Positions 23,424 to 32,844 of a stretch of DNA of 64,000 nt are shown here, one piece after another. Each line of letters begins with the position of its first letter. The stretch's first letter is position 1. Both the position numbers and the translations under genes were made by a program. The stretch spans positions 1-64,000 of the forward strand of contig JADZBE010000023.1 in the NCBI GenBank assembly GCA_020852275.1. Reading direction: 5' to 3'. Source of the stretch: Phycisphaerales bacterium. GTDB lineage: Bacteria; Planctomycetota; Phycisphaerae; UBA1845. The notes beneath the pieces are model-generated. The model saw nothing but the letters and a program-made list of their open reading frames with translations, was not told the origin of the DNA and did no database searches.

Positions 23424-25625
23424 ATGAGTTCTTCCCTGAAAGTCACTTTGCCCGACGGAACCATCTTGGACCTTCCGCCGGGTGCCACCACGCTGGACGT
23501 GGCCTCGAAGATCGGCGCGGGGCTGGCGCGCGCCGCCGTGGCCGGAAAAGTCACCCGTGACGGGCACTCCGAGATCATGGACCTTTCCCGCCCGCTCCCC
23601 GGCGACTGCTGCATTAAGATCCTCACCAAGTCCGACGACGACCCCGACGCGCTCTACGTCCTCCGTCACAGCACGGCGCACGTCATGGCCGAGGCCGTCT
23701 GCAAGCTCTTCCCCGAGACCCAGCTCGTGTACGGCCCGCCGCTGGAGGACGGCTTCTACTACGACATCGACCTGCCGCGATCCATCACGCCGGAGGACTT
23801 CGCCGCCATCGAGGCGGAGATGGCCCGCATCGTCAAGGAGGACCGCAAGTTCACCCGCCTCGAAATGAACCGCGCGGACGGCATGGCCAAGCTCGCCGCC
23901 GAGCAGAACCGCTACAAGGTGGACAACGCCGAGCGGGCCGAGGGCGACACGCTCAGTTTCTACGTCACCGGCGATCGCTGTGGGCAGGACTTCGAGGACC
24001 TTTGCCGTGGTCCGCACATCCCCTCCACCGGCGTGATCGGCGCCTTCAAGGTGCGGCAGGTCAGCGGCTCGCATTACCGCGGCGACGTCAACGACCAGCG
24101 CCTCCAGCGCGTGTACGGAACTGCTTTCTTCAAAAAGGCGTCGCTGGCGGCCCACCTCGAGCAGCTCGAACAGGCCAAGGCGCGCGACCACCGCGTCATC
24201 GGGCAGGAGCTGGGGCTGTTCACGATTGATCCGCTGGTAGGCAGCGGGCTGATCCTCTGGAAGCCGAAAGGGGCGACCATCCGCCTCCTGCTGGAGGAAC
24301 ACCTCCGAGGCAAGCTCCGCGAGCAGGGATACCAACCCGTCTTCAGTCCCCACGTCGGACGGCTCGAGCTGTACCGCACCAGCGGCCACTTCCCCTACTA
24401 CCGCGATTCCCAGTTCCCCCCGCTGTATGAAACCGAGACCGCGCGCCTGCTCAACGAGTTGTGGATCGCGCTCTACGAGGCGGACAAGGCCGGTGCGGCG
24501 GACCCGCTGGCGGGCGGGGTCGCCAAGCTGCTCGACGAGCTAAGGATCGCCGATCCGCCCAAGCACGCCGAGCTGGTCGCGGACCCCGCCAAGCCCGACG
24601 CCCGCAGGCTCGCCTCCGGTCCCGGTCACGCGGCGCAGAACCTCCAGCTCGTCCGCGAGCACCTCCAGCAGTCGGACGGCTTCCTCCTCAAGCCCATGAA
24701 CTGCCCGCACCACGTCCGCATCTACGCCAGCGAGCCGCGAAGCTACAAGGACCTCCCCATCCGTCTCGCGGAGTTCGGCACCGTCTATCGCTATGAGCAG
24801 TCGGGGGAACTTTCCGGCCTGACCCGCGTCCGCGGCTTTACCCAGGACGACGCCCACCTGTTCTGCACGCCGGAGCAGTTGCCGCACGAGCTGGACGCCT
24901 GCCTGAGCCTGACCCGCTACGTCCTCGATATGCTCGGACTGGGACAGTATCGCGTCCGGATCGGCCTGCACGACCCGAAGGACCCCAAGTTTATCCACAA
25001 CCCGGAGGGCTGGCGCCGGGCGGAGGAGGCCATCCGCGTCGCCGCCGCCGCCAGCGGCATGGCCGCCACGGAGGAGGTCGGCGAGGCCGCCTTCTACGGC
25101 CCCAAGATCGACTTTGTGGTCAAGGATTGCATCGGCCGCCAGTGGCAACTCGGCACGGTGCAGGTTGACTACAACCTGCCGGAGAGGTTCAATCTGACCT
25201 ATGTGGGACCGGACAACCGACCCCACCGCCCGGTCATGATCCACCGCGCTCCGTTCGGCAGCATGGAGCGGTTTGTGGGCATCCTGATCGAGCACTTCGC
25301 CGGCGCGTTCCCGCTGTGGCTCTCGCCGGTGCAGATGGCCGTCGTGACCGTCAGCGAGAAGAGCGACGCTTACGCCCGCGAGGTGCATGAGAAGCTGCGA
25401 GTGGCTGGATTCCGCGCTGAACTGGACCTGTCCAGCGAGAAGATCGGACCGAAGAAGCACCGCCACCGGCAGGCCAAGGTGAATTACATTTTGGTCGTCG
25501 GCGAAAGCGAGGCCGCCAAGGGCGAGGTAAACGTTAACGACCGTGATGGCAAGACGCTCGGCAACCGTCCGCTGGAGGCGTTTATCGAGGAGTGCCGAAG
25601 AGAGTCGGAGGAGCGGAAGGCCTGA
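23424..25625 (+). CDS. thrS: Threonyl-tRNA synthetase, with an internal insertion
   Basis: ThrRS charges tRNA-Thr. The 733-residue product has a TGS domain (1-65), the editing/SAD domain (HSTAHVMAEAV near 80) and a class II core. Motif 2 is YRYEQSGELSGLTRVRGF (near 455) and motif 3 MIHRAPFGSMERFVG (near 610). The zinc ligands are present: Cys in KPMNCPHH, His in QDDAHLF and His in MIHRAPF. An anticodon-binding domain ends the protein. About 75 residues (nt 24430-24660), rich in Ala/Asp/Lys, are inserted between the core strand after YYRDSQFPPLY and the Zn-Cys segment; most bacterial ThrRS (about 640 residues) lack this. ATG 23424 begins exactly at the TGS domain, although the frame is open far upstream. 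infC follows, as in many bacteria. Confidence 0.96.
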   Translation: MSSSLKVTLPDGTILDLPPGATTLDVASKIGAGLARAAVAGKVTRDGHSEIMDLSRPLPGDCCIKILTKSDDDPDALYVLRHSTAHVMAEAVCKLFPETQLVYGPPLEDGFYYDIDLPRSITPEDFAAIEAEMARIVKEDRKFTRLEMNRADGMAKLAAEQNRYKVDNAERAEGDTLSFYVTGDRCGQDFEDLCRGPHIPSTGVIGAFKVRQVSGSHYRGDVNDQRLQRVYGTAFFKKASLAAHLEQLEQAKARDHRVIGQELGLFTIDPLVGSGLILWKPKGATIRLLLEEHLRGKLREQGYQPVFSPHVGRLELYRTSGHFPYYRDSQFPPLYETETARLLNELWIALYEADKAGAADPLAGGVAKLLDELRIADPPKHAELVADPAKPDARRLASGPGHAAQNLQLVREHLQQSDGFLLKPMNCPHHVRIYASEPRSYKDLPIRLAEFGTVYRYEQSGELSGLTRVRGFTQDDAHLFCTPEQLPHELDACLSLTRYVLDMLGLGQYRVRIGLHDPKDPKFIHNPEGWRRAEEAIRVAAAASGMAATEEVGEAAFYGPKIDFVVKDCIGRQWQLGTVQVDYNLPERFNLTYVGPDNRPHRPVMIHRAPFGSMERFVGILIEHFAGAFPLWLSPVQMAVVTVSEKSDAYAREVHEKLRVAGFRAELDLSSEKIGPKKHRHRQAKVNYILVVGESEAAKGEVNVNDRDGKTLGNRPLEAFIEECRRESEERKA

Positions 25626-25633
25626 GGCCAAGT

Positions 25634-25752
25634 GCCGAAAGTCGAGAGTCGAAAGCTGAAAGTCGAAAGTCGAAAGTCGAACGCTAGGAGCTAGGAGCTA
25701 GGAGCTAGGAGCTAGTAGCTAATAGCTAAGAGCTAACAGCTAGGAGCTATTC
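25634..25752 (+). repeat. Seventeen consecutive heptamers between thrS and infC
   Basis: Seven units of type GTCGAAA (25634-25682) pass without a break into ten units of type GCTAGGA (25683-25752). The 7-bp phase is kept across the change of word. The array fills most of the thrS-infC spacer. It is the longest continuous 7-bp-phased array in the window. Confidence 0.93.
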
Positions 25753-25833
25753 AAAGGATGGGTGGAAGTTCAGCGCATCGCCGTTTCATCGTGAAACGGC
25801 TCGCGCGGGGGTGGAAGTTCAAGGAGTTGGATC

Positions 25834-26349
25834 ATCGTTAAGTCGCTTCGTCTGAATGAGCAGATTCGCATTTCTCCTGTTCGCGTCATCGATCAGGAAA
25901 ACCAGCAGCTTGGCGTCATGCCGACGTCCGAGGCCCTCAGCTTGGCGCGCACGGCCGGAATGGACCTGGTGGAAGTCTCCCCGCAGGAAAGCCCGCCCGT
26001 CTGCCGCATCATGGACTACGGCAAGTTCAAGTACACCCAGAAGAAAAAGCAGAAGCAGTCCCACGCCGTCAAGGTGGACCTCAAGGAAGTGCGCCTCCGC
26101 CCCAAGACCGACGACAACGACCGCATGATCAAGGTCAACCACGCCCTCGAGTTCCTCGACAAGGGGCACAAGGTCCAGTTCACCATGCTGTTTAAAGGCC
26201 GCGAGCGCTTCAACATGGAGTTTGCCATGTCGAAGTTCCGCGAGATCATCGCGGCCATCGGCGAAAAAGGAAAAGTCATCCGCGCCCCGCTGTCCGAGGG
26301 TAAGCGCATGACCATGATCATCGTCCCCGCCAAGCACACCGGACCGTAG
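25834..26349 (+). CDS. infC: Translation initiation factor IF-3, AUC start
   Basis: IF-3 binds the 30S subunit and discriminates against non-canonical start codons. The reading frame encodes RLNEQIRISPVRVID right after ATC 25834, exactly the IF-3 N-terminus. AAGGAG at 25821-25826 is spaced 7 bases from it. This gives 171 residues, the normal length. The first in-frame ATG (25918) would delete the N-terminal 28 residues and is not credible. Rare AUU/AUC starts are a known feature of infC, used for feedback control of its own translation. The C-domain motif GKFKYTQKKKQK and the ending LSEGKRMTMIIVP are standard. rpmI and rplT, often next, do not follow here. Confidence 0.95.
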   Translation: MVKSLRLNEQIRISPVRVIDQENQQLGVMPTSEALSLARTAGMDLVEVSPQESPPVCRIMDYGKFKYTQKKKQKQSHAVKVDLKEVRLRPKTDDNDRMIKVNHALEFLDKGHKVQFTMLFKGRERFNMEFAMSKFREIIAAIGEKGKVIRAPLSEGKRMTMIIVPAKHTGP

Positions 26350-26379
26350 CAGCCGACACGGCTCCCGCCCGGCTCCCCA

Positions 26380-28287
26380 TCAGGGCGCGGCAGGCGATTT
26401 CCCCTGAGGGAGAGTGACAATCTGCTGAGCGTTGCCGAAACGCGGGGAGGTCAGCGTGACGGCAATCGGGTCCCCGGGTTGGCCCAGCACGAGCCAGCGG
26501 AGCTTCTCGCGGCCGCCGCTGCCGGGAATGGAGCCGAAGCGGCTGAGGCGCTCGCCGCCGACGATGCGCTCCAGCGGCAATTCCAGCGTGACGAGCATGG
26601 GGCGGACGCGGCGGGTCTGCGCGCCCATTGCCGTGGCCGTGGGGAGGTAGCCGTCGTTGACGACGGCGGATTCGATTTCAAACACGTGGTCGGACAGCGC
26701 CTTGACCTTCAACTCTTCAAGGACGGGTTTGGGGAATCGGCCCAGAAGGTCGCTCAGGAATTCGGTTTGCTTGGCGGCCACGGCATCGAGTTGATCCGGC
26801 GGGGGTGTGGTCTGGAAGAAGGGGTCAAAACCGCCGATTTCGACCGGGCCTAGCTGCGGATGCTCAAAGGGCGTCCACGGCATGAAGCCCTGCCCCTGCC
26901 GCTGGGTGTCGCTGTAGGCGAGCCAAGCCACGGCCTCCTTGTCGGCCGGCTCGGGCTTTTCAGCGGGTTTGGCTGATGGGTCCGCAGGCTTGTTGGTCTG
27001 GTCGCTGGACTTGACTGGGGGTTCGGTCGGCGCGGCCGACGGCGGGGGAGGGGTTTCGGCCGGCGGAGCGCCCGTTGCGGCAGCCGGCTCAGGCTGCGCC
27101 GCCGCAGGTTCAGGCTGCGCCGCCGGAGGCTCAGGCTGGGTCGCGGGCAACGGCTCCGCAGGCTTCGGAGATTCGGGCGCCGCGGATCTGGACTCCTCGG
27201 GTCGCGTCCACACCCGGCAGGCGAACGCGGGCACGCCGAACTGCGCATACGCCCAACCGTGCAGCGCGCCGACCTCCTCGTCCTTCACCAGCTCCTTGAC
27301 GCCGGTGATCTCCTTGTACCGCTTGCTGAGCTGTTCGTAGATCGCGGCATCGTCCTTGTGCAGGCTGACGGGGGCGCGCTGCGTCACGTCCATCCTGCCG
27401 GCCTCGGGGAGCTTGACGATGTTGTCGTAGCGGCCATACACAACGGCGACGGCGATGTTGGGATGGGCGAGGAAGAAGTCGATCAGGGCTTTGGACTCCG
27501 GCTCGCTGATGGTGTGCGGTCCGCTGGACGGCTCGTGCTCGGCGTAACCGTGAGGGAAGTTGCGGTTGAGATCCACGCCGCCGACGCCGTCCTCGTTGTA
27601 CTCGCCATCGCCGTCGTCATCGATCCCTTCGGTGTAAACCTTGTAGATCGGCTTCTGCCCTTTCGCGCGATCGGGCTCCTTGAGCAGCCTCGGCTCGGCG
27701 GGATCCGGCAGGTGCGTCGCCTCCGGGTCGAGCTTGCGCATCAGTGAAATCTTGCCGTCGCAGTTGACGTCGTCAGGCCCGTCCTCATCCGCCAGACCGT
27801 CACGGTCGTCGTCGATGGGTCGAAGCGTCGTCCGCTGCGCAAGCTTGACGGGCGCGAAGAACGAGGCGCAGGCGTCGGGGTTGGCGCGCGGGATCAGGTA
27901 AATCGTTTGACGATCCAGCAGGTCGCCGTGGGTGGCCGAGGGCTGTGAGGCGTTCATCACCGATTCGACAACGCGGATGGCGACGTCGGTGGTGGAGAAG
28001 GTGTCGCCGTCGAGTCCCGCGATGAGCACGAGCGCGGGGCGCTGATCGACGTCCTCTCCGCGTCCGACGCGCAGCACCCACAGATCGCGCCCGCCGCGGC
28101 TGGCGCCGTAGGTGGACAACGCGCAGTCCCGCGGGTTCCGGGCGACCATCTCGCTGAGCCGACGGCCCAGCCGCGCCTCGTCCAGATAGGCGGACTCGGG
28201 CGACGAGGACGCCGCGGCTTCCTGTAGGGATGGAGAGTCCGGCGCGTGCAGGCAGACCGCGAGAAGGAGGAGGTTAAATCCCATCAT
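26380..28287 (-). CDS. M14 carboxypeptidase-like protein lacking visible zinc ligands
   Basis: The 635-residue product has a signal-like N-terminus (FNLLLLAVCLHA), a zinc-carboxypeptidase-like domain at about residues 35-350, a Pro/Ala/Glu-rich linker (370-460) and a C-terminal domain. The M14 substrate motif is present as GGVDLNRNFPHGY (near 245). The expected H-x-x-E of strand 3 instead reads LIAGLDGDTFST (near 90). The later zinc His region reads VAVVYGRYDN, with no His. Two Asp-rich, EF-hand-like calcium loops are seen (DDDRDGLADEDG and DDDGDGEYNEDG). I therefore infer an M14-fold protein that is non-catalytic or has altered metal use, exported to the periplasm or outside. Start ATG 28287 is followed at once by a second ATG. 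Confidence 0.7.
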   Translation of the reverse strand: MMGFNLLLLAVCLHAPDSPSLQEAAASSSPESAYLDEARLGRRLSEMVARNPRDCALSTYGASRGGRDLWVLRVGRGEDVDQRPALVLIAGLDGDTFSTTDVAIRVVESVMNASQPSATHGDLLDRQTIYLIPRANPDACASFFAPVKLAQRTTLRPIDDDRDGLADEDGPDDVNCDGKISLMRKLDPEATHLPDPAEPRLLKEPDRAKGQKPIYKVYTEGIDDDGDGEYNEDGVGGVDLNRNFPHGYAEHEPSSGPHTISEPESKALIDFFLAHPNIAVAVVYGRYDNIVKLPEAGRMDVTQRAPVSLHKDDAAIYEQLSKRYKEITGVKELVKDEEVGALHGWAYAQFGVPAFACRVWTRPEESRSAAPESPKPAEPLPATQPEPPAAQPEPAAAQPEPAAATGAPPAETPPPPSAAPTEPPVKSSDQTNKPADPSAKPAEKPEPADKEAVAWLAYSDTQRQGQGFMPWTPFEHPQLGPVEIGGFDPFFQTTPPPDQLDAVAAKQTEFLSDLLGRFPKPVLEELKVKALSDHVFEIESAVVNDGYLPTATAMGAQTRRVRPMLVTLELPLERIVGGERLSRFGSIPGSGGREKLRWLVLGQPGDPIAVTLTSPRFGNAQQIVTLPQGKSPAAP

Positions 28288-28535
28288 GCGAACGGCTTAA
28301 CGGGAAAACGCGCGATTGACAAGCGCGATCGGGAGCAGGGAGGGACGCCAGGATGGATGCGAAGAAGGATGCCCGCGCCGGTAGTCAAGGGAGGCCGAGG
28401 CGCCGGATGGTGCTCCACGCTCGCTGGGAAGTTCGAGGGGTTGGCGCTCCCTGCGAGTCGGCGCCTTGATGGAAGGCCCCTCGCTTGAGTGCGGGGTTCT
28501 GATGGCGGCGTCTTGGCGTTTGCGGCGCGGGGCGA

Positions 28536-30080
28536 TCAGGAGCCTAAGGCGGGCTGGTCGGAGACCTGCGCCACGGATTCCTCACGGCGAAGGAAGGTCC
28601 AGTCGCGCGGCATGGAGAGCCAGCCGGTGGTCAGGAATCCCACGGCGTAGATCAGCAGAAAGACACTGAAGCCGCGATGCTCGTCGAAGAAGTAGCGGAA
28701 AAAGCACGCCAGCGAATAAACGCCCAGCAGCAGCTCCGCCATCCAGAGATTGCCCGTGGCCGCCTTGTAGAAGCTGCCGGCGGGCTGACCGGTGCTGCCC
28801 GACTTGGGCGTGCGCACGAACTCGCCGCCGCGCACGCACAGCCCGCGAAGCACGGCAATGGCATTGCTGAGACACAGCCCGCAGCCGAGGACGAACATGC
28901 CGGGAATCGACGTCAGTCCGCCCCACCGGCCGTCGAGGCTGTAACGCGCATAGGCATACGTCAGCGGCGGCGCGATCGAAGCCAGCACGACAAGCTTCCA
29001 CGTCAGCCAGAACCACTCGCCGAAGAGCGGGACTTCGTCCATCGCGAAGATGATAGGGCGCGCCACCATCGCCAGCACCAGCATCCAAAGCGAGACGGAA
29101 TAATGCGTCAGGTGCAGCGTGGCTTCGAGTTTTTCGCCCAGTCCGCCCGGTGAGCGCCAGATCCGCGGGAGCAGCTTGCGCGCCACCTGGATCGAGCCGG
29201 TCGCCCAGCGGCGCTGTTGGCTCTTGAGCGCCAGGATGTTGCCGGGCAATTCCGCCGGGCAGGGCAGATCGACGCAGTAGTCCAGCTTCCAGCCGGCCAG
29301 TTGCGCGCGGTAGGAGAGGTCCAAGTCTTCCGTCAACGTATCTCCACTCCAGCCGCCCACCTTGGGATCGTCGATGGCGGCACGCCGCCAGACGCCCGCG
29401 GTGCCGTTGAAGTTCAGCATCAGCCCGTTCCACGCGCGGGCGCCCTGCTCAATGGCGAAATGCCCGTCGATGCCCAGCGCCTGCGAGCGGGTCAGCCAGG
29501 ACTCGTCGCGGTTGAGGTGCGACCAGCGGCCTTGAAGGCACGCGAGGTCCGATCGTTCCGCGAGCAGCGGGACGGCGCGGCGCAGGAAGTCCTTCGGCGG
29601 AACAAAGTCGGCGTCGAACACGGCGATGAACTCGCCGCGCGCGACGGAGAGTCCGTGCGCCAGGGCGCCGGCCTTGTAGCCCTCGCGGTGGGCGCGGCGC
29701 ACGACGCGAACATCCAGCCCGCGCCGCGTGAGCATCGCCGCGACTCGATCCACCCGGTCCGCGGTTTCATCGTCGCTGTCATCGAGAACCTGGACTTCAT
29801 GGCGCCCCTTCGGGTAGTCCATCGTCGCCACGGCCTGGATGACGCGCTCGGCGACGCCGGCCTCGTTGTAAATGGGAATCTGGCTGGTGACGACGGGCCA
29901 GCGTTCGTCCGGGGTGACCGTCGCGTAGGCTTCGATGACCTCCTTCTGGCGCGCGCGGTTCGTCGCCCGTCGGCGCAGGAAGAGAAAGAGCAGGACGTAG
30001 AGGTGCAGCCCGTAAACGGCCAGCGCCAACGTCGCCCCGCCGAAGAGGGTCAGGACCGCCCAACTAAAAATGGTTTCCAC
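28536..30080 (-). CDS. Cellulose-synthase-like family 2 glycosyltransferase (CslA type)
   Basis: The 514-residue product starts at GTG 30080 with AAGGAAG about 8 bases upstream. An N-terminal membrane helix precedes a GT2 domain. The full processive-type set is present: QIPIYNE, the first Asp in VLDDSDDETAD, DAD in VFDADFVPP, TED in GDTLTEDLDLSYRA and QQRRWATG. Four or five C-terminal helices follow. This matches CslA/CslC-like beta-mannan or glucan synthases, which make a beta-linked polymer at the inner membrane. It sits beside an export lipoprotein, a chain-length kinase and a further glycosyltransferase, so it probably makes the backbone of the polysaccharide assembled by this locus. The product identity cannot be read from sequence. 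Confidence 0.85.
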   Translation of the reverse strand: METIFSWAVLTLFGGATLALAVYGLHLYVLLFLFLRRRATNRARQKEVIEAYATVTPDERWPVVTSQIPIYNEAGVAERVIQAVATMDYPKGRHEVQVLDDSDDETADRVDRVAAMLTRRGLDVRVVRRAHREGYKAGALAHGLSVARGEFIAVFDADFVPPKDFLRRAVPLLAERSDLACLQGRWSHLNRDESWLTRSQALGIDGHFAIEQGARAWNGLMLNFNGTAGVWRRAAIDDPKVGGWSGDTLTEDLDLSYRAQLAGWKLDYCVDLPCPAELPGNILALKSQQRRWATGSIQVARKLLPRIWRSPGGLGEKLEATLHLTHYSVSLWMLVLAMVARPIIFAMDEVPLFGEWFWLTWKLVVLASIAPPLTYAYARYSLDGRWGGLTSIPGMFVLGCGLCLSNAIAVLRGLCVRGGEFVRTPKSGSTGQPAGSFYKAATGNLWMAELLLGVYSLACFFRYFFDEHRGFSVFLLIYAVGFLTTGWLSMPRDWTFLRREESVAQVSDQPALGS

Positions 30081-30562
30081 TCGCCGATCTTCCTTCGTTG
30101 AGAGCTTTTCGGGAAACCCGCTAGCATATTCGTTTGTCCCCGGATGTCACCTGCCCCGTGCAATTTCCGACCAAAGCGGCGCTGAACGAGCGGGATTCAT
30201 GAACGGAACCGGCAAGGTGCGTGCCTGAGGTTGAGGCGTGGAACCTGTTCCTCACCCAAGCATAGGCGGCGAGAACCGCGATTTCCACGAAGGATTCGCG
30301 CAGGCTCAAGCCGCAGGCTCGGGAATGGCGAACCACTGAGAAAACTCGGCGCTTGCCAAATTGCCGCAACCTCCCAGTTTATCGCGGGAGCCGCGAGGCG
30401 CGTGAGTTCGCATGGGCCTCTAACTTCACGGTTGGATGCTGGAGAGGCTGCCGGGATTCGAGGCGGCAAAGTGCTTGTGTGGCGCGCGTTGATGCCGCCG
30501 GGCACGTTCCTACGGCATGGCGCGCCGGGATGCCGTCGCGATGGGGTGCCGGCGGCCGGGCG
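30081..30562. other. Gene-free stretch
   Basis: No convincing gene, RNA or terminator is seen in these 480 bases. The region is upstream of the GT2 gene, which reads leftwards, and presumably holds its promoter. The only local symmetry is a short CAGGCTCAAGCCGCAGGCTC near 30301. Confidence 0.4.
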
Positions 30563-32419
30563 CTACGACGCTTGCATCAGGTCGAGCAGCCCGCGCAGGC
30601 TGCCCAGCAGCGGGGAGTCGTCCGCGGTCGAGTTGCGCTCGAACGGCGCCGCCTCGCCGCCGAACCCTCCCGACTCGTGTGCAAACGATTCCTGCTCGTG
30701 GTCGAACGTCGCTGATGCACGAACCACCGCATCCGACCCTTGTTCGAACCGCTCCCGATCGACGCGTGCGAACTCGACGTCGCGTTTGGGAGTAGACGCA
30801 GCGCACACCAGCGATTCGAGTTCTTCCACCGCGCGCCATGCTGGCTGGGTGGGAACGGCCTCGAGCGGTGAGTCGCAGGCAGCCGCGGCGGCGATCGCCA
30901 GATCGTCGAATCCATCCAGACCGGTTTTGTCGAGCGACAGCGCCAGCGCGTCGAGGGGATTGAATGGCGCTGACGAGGTTGGCCGGGCGGACCACTCCGA
31001 TCGGGGCAGAACCTGCTCACGCGAAGCGGAGGCCTCACGCAGGATTTCGGGTCCGAGGTCGCCGGACTCGTGCCGCGCGATGGCGCGGCTCGCGCGCACG
31101 TCGGCGGCCTCAGCGGGGCGATTCGAGTCGGCGTCGTCCATCCGATCGGAAAGCAGGCGCAAATGCTGAACAACGCCGCGCACCAGGGTGGTCATCTTCA
31201 GGAGCGACTGCGACTGGCGGCGCTGGTGCTGCTCGTCCGCCGGTGGCCGCGACGGCACGCGAGTCGACAGATCACGATCGAACCTGCGGCTGCGGATCAT
31301 GTCCGTGGCCATGTGCGAGAGGCGATCCTCGAGCATGTCGAGGCGGGCGTTCGCCAGCTCGAGTCGATCGAGACGGCTTTCGAGCGAGGGCGCCGAGGCC
31401 GCAGTCGGGCGGCCGCGTGCATCGGCATCGCCGTTGGGATCGTCCGCGGCACGGGCGGCGGCGAGGCTTGAAGCGGCGTTGATCCGCGGCGCGGGCGAGG
31501 TCCTTTCAGTTTGCGTGATTGAGCCTGCGCCGGGCGTCCGTGTTGACGCGCCACGAGCGGAGCGAGGGCGAATGGGCACGCGATCCGGCACGGCGGTGGA
31601 CGGCGCGGAGGCATCGGGGAGTATCTGGGAGAGCACGTCCGCGACGAAGGGGCCGGTGATCCGCTCCTGGTTCTCGGCGTACGCGCTGAGCAGGGCGTTG
31701 TCGCAGGCGGTGTTGATCATCCGCGGCAGTCCGCCGGAGAATGTGTGGATGGCGCGGATGGCATCGTCGTCGAAAAGGTCTTCACGCGTCGCGCCGGCCA
31801 CCTTCAGGCGGTGGCGGATGTAATCGGCGGTCTGGCGCAGCGTGAGCGCCTTGAGATGAAAGCCGCGGAAGACGCGCTGGCGCAACTGGCGGAGCCGCGG
31901 CGAACGGATGACGGAGTGCAGCTCCGGCTGCCCGAGCAGAATGACGTGCAGGAGCTTGGCGTCCTCGGCATCGAGGTTGCCGATCATGCGGATCTGCTCG
32001 AAGCACTCGACGGAGAGATTCTGCGCCTCGTCCACGACAAGGACGACCGAGCGGTTGGCGGCGAACTCGGTGACGAGAAAGTCCTGCAGCGCCTTGACGA
32101 GCGTGCCGCGCCCGCTGCCCGGTTCCACTTCGACGCCGAACTCCGCGCAGATCGCTTCGAGCAGGTCCGCCGGCGAAGTGCATCCCTGATGGATCGCGGC
32201 GAACGTCGCGCTGCCGCCGAAGTGCGCGACCAGCATGCGCGAGACCAGCGTCTTTCCCGTGCCCGCCTCGCCCGTCAGCAGCGCCAGGCCCTTTGACTCC
32301 CGCACGACGTAGATCAGGCAGGCGAGCGCTTCATCATGCTCGGGCGTGGAGAAGAAAAAGCGCGGAGTGGGCGTGTTGTTGAAGGGTGCTTCACGCAGGC
32401 CGAAGAAGTTCAGGTACAT
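30563..32419 (-). CDS. ExeA/GspA-like AAA ATPase with long C-terminal tail
   Basis: The 618-residue product begins YLNFFGLREAPFNNTPTPRF, the characteristic N-terminus of ExeA-like ATPases. It has Walker A GEAGTGKT (near residue 48), Walker B VVLVVDEAQN (near 125) and sensor region GQPELHSVI (near 162). ATPases of this group are found in type II secretion and in exopolysaccharide loci next to the Wzc/CpsD-like kinase. Here they probably power or order assembly of the export machinery at the inner membrane. Beyond residue 270 the sequence is low-complexity, with charged and helical stretches near 340-420 and no known domain. It runs divergently from the export lipoprotein gene. Confidence 0.82.
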   Translation of the reverse strand: MYLNFFGLREAPFNNTPTPRFFFSTPEHDEALACLIYVVRESKGLALLTGEAGTGKTLVSRMLVAHFGGSATFAAIHQGCTSPADLLEAICAEFGVEVEPGSGRGTLVKALQDFLVTEFAANRSVVLVVDEAQNLSVECFEQIRMIGNLDAEDAKLLHVILLGQPELHSVIRSPRLRQLRQRVFRGFHLKALTLRQTADYIRHRLKVAGATREDLFDDDAIRAIHTFSGGLPRMINTACDNALLSAYAENQERITGPFVADVLSQILPDASAPSTAVPDRVPIRPRSARGASTRTPGAGSITQTERTSPAPRINAASSLAAARAADDPNGDADARGRPTAASAPSLESRLDRLELANARLDMLEDRLSHMATDMIRSRRFDRDLSTRVPSRPPADEQHQRRQSQSLLKMTTLVRGVVQHLRLLSDRMDDADSNRPAEAADVRASRAIARHESGDLGPEILREASASREQVLPRSEWSARPTSSAPFNPLDALALSLDKTGLDGFDDLAIAAAAACDSPLEAVPTQPAWRAVEELESLVCAASTPKRDVEFARVDRERFEQGSDAVVRASATFDHEQESFAHESGGFGGEAAPFERNSTADDSPLLGSLRGLLDLMQAS

Positions 32420-32844
32420 GCGATCGCTTGCTCCGTGCTCGCCGTCGACGGTGAGGTCGGCGCCCTCGGACGCGGCCGGAAGGACGAATCCGTCACCGGC
32501 GACATCAACGGAACGGGCTAAAGTTCGGGTGGCCTTATCGGGCCGCCATCGGACCTATCGGTCCAAGGCGCCGCGCGGTTAAGGCGCGCAGGCAAGCCTC
32601 GCCGAATCCGCGTTGATCCTTGCGCGGGTTTGGCTCGACGGACGCTTCGCGGGGGCCGATAACCGCCTTATCTTGCCGGACCGTCCCTTCAAGCCCGGCG
32701 GCACGCGTCCGCGGTTTTCAGATCGCCCCGTGCGCACCCGATAAACGATGCAGTTCGCGGACGATGCCGGCTCGCGCCGCGCCTGGACGGGCAGCCGGGC
32801 GTCGTCCGCAAGACCGTCGCGAAGCGCGCGACGATTCGAGAGTC
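32420..32844. other. Divergent promoter region of the polysaccharide locus
   Basis: The 425 bases lie between the divergently read ExeA-like gene and the Wza-like gene and must carry both promoters. I could not identify -35/-10 boxes with confidence. Frames on the + strand are open here but show no protein-like pattern. Confidence 0.4.
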
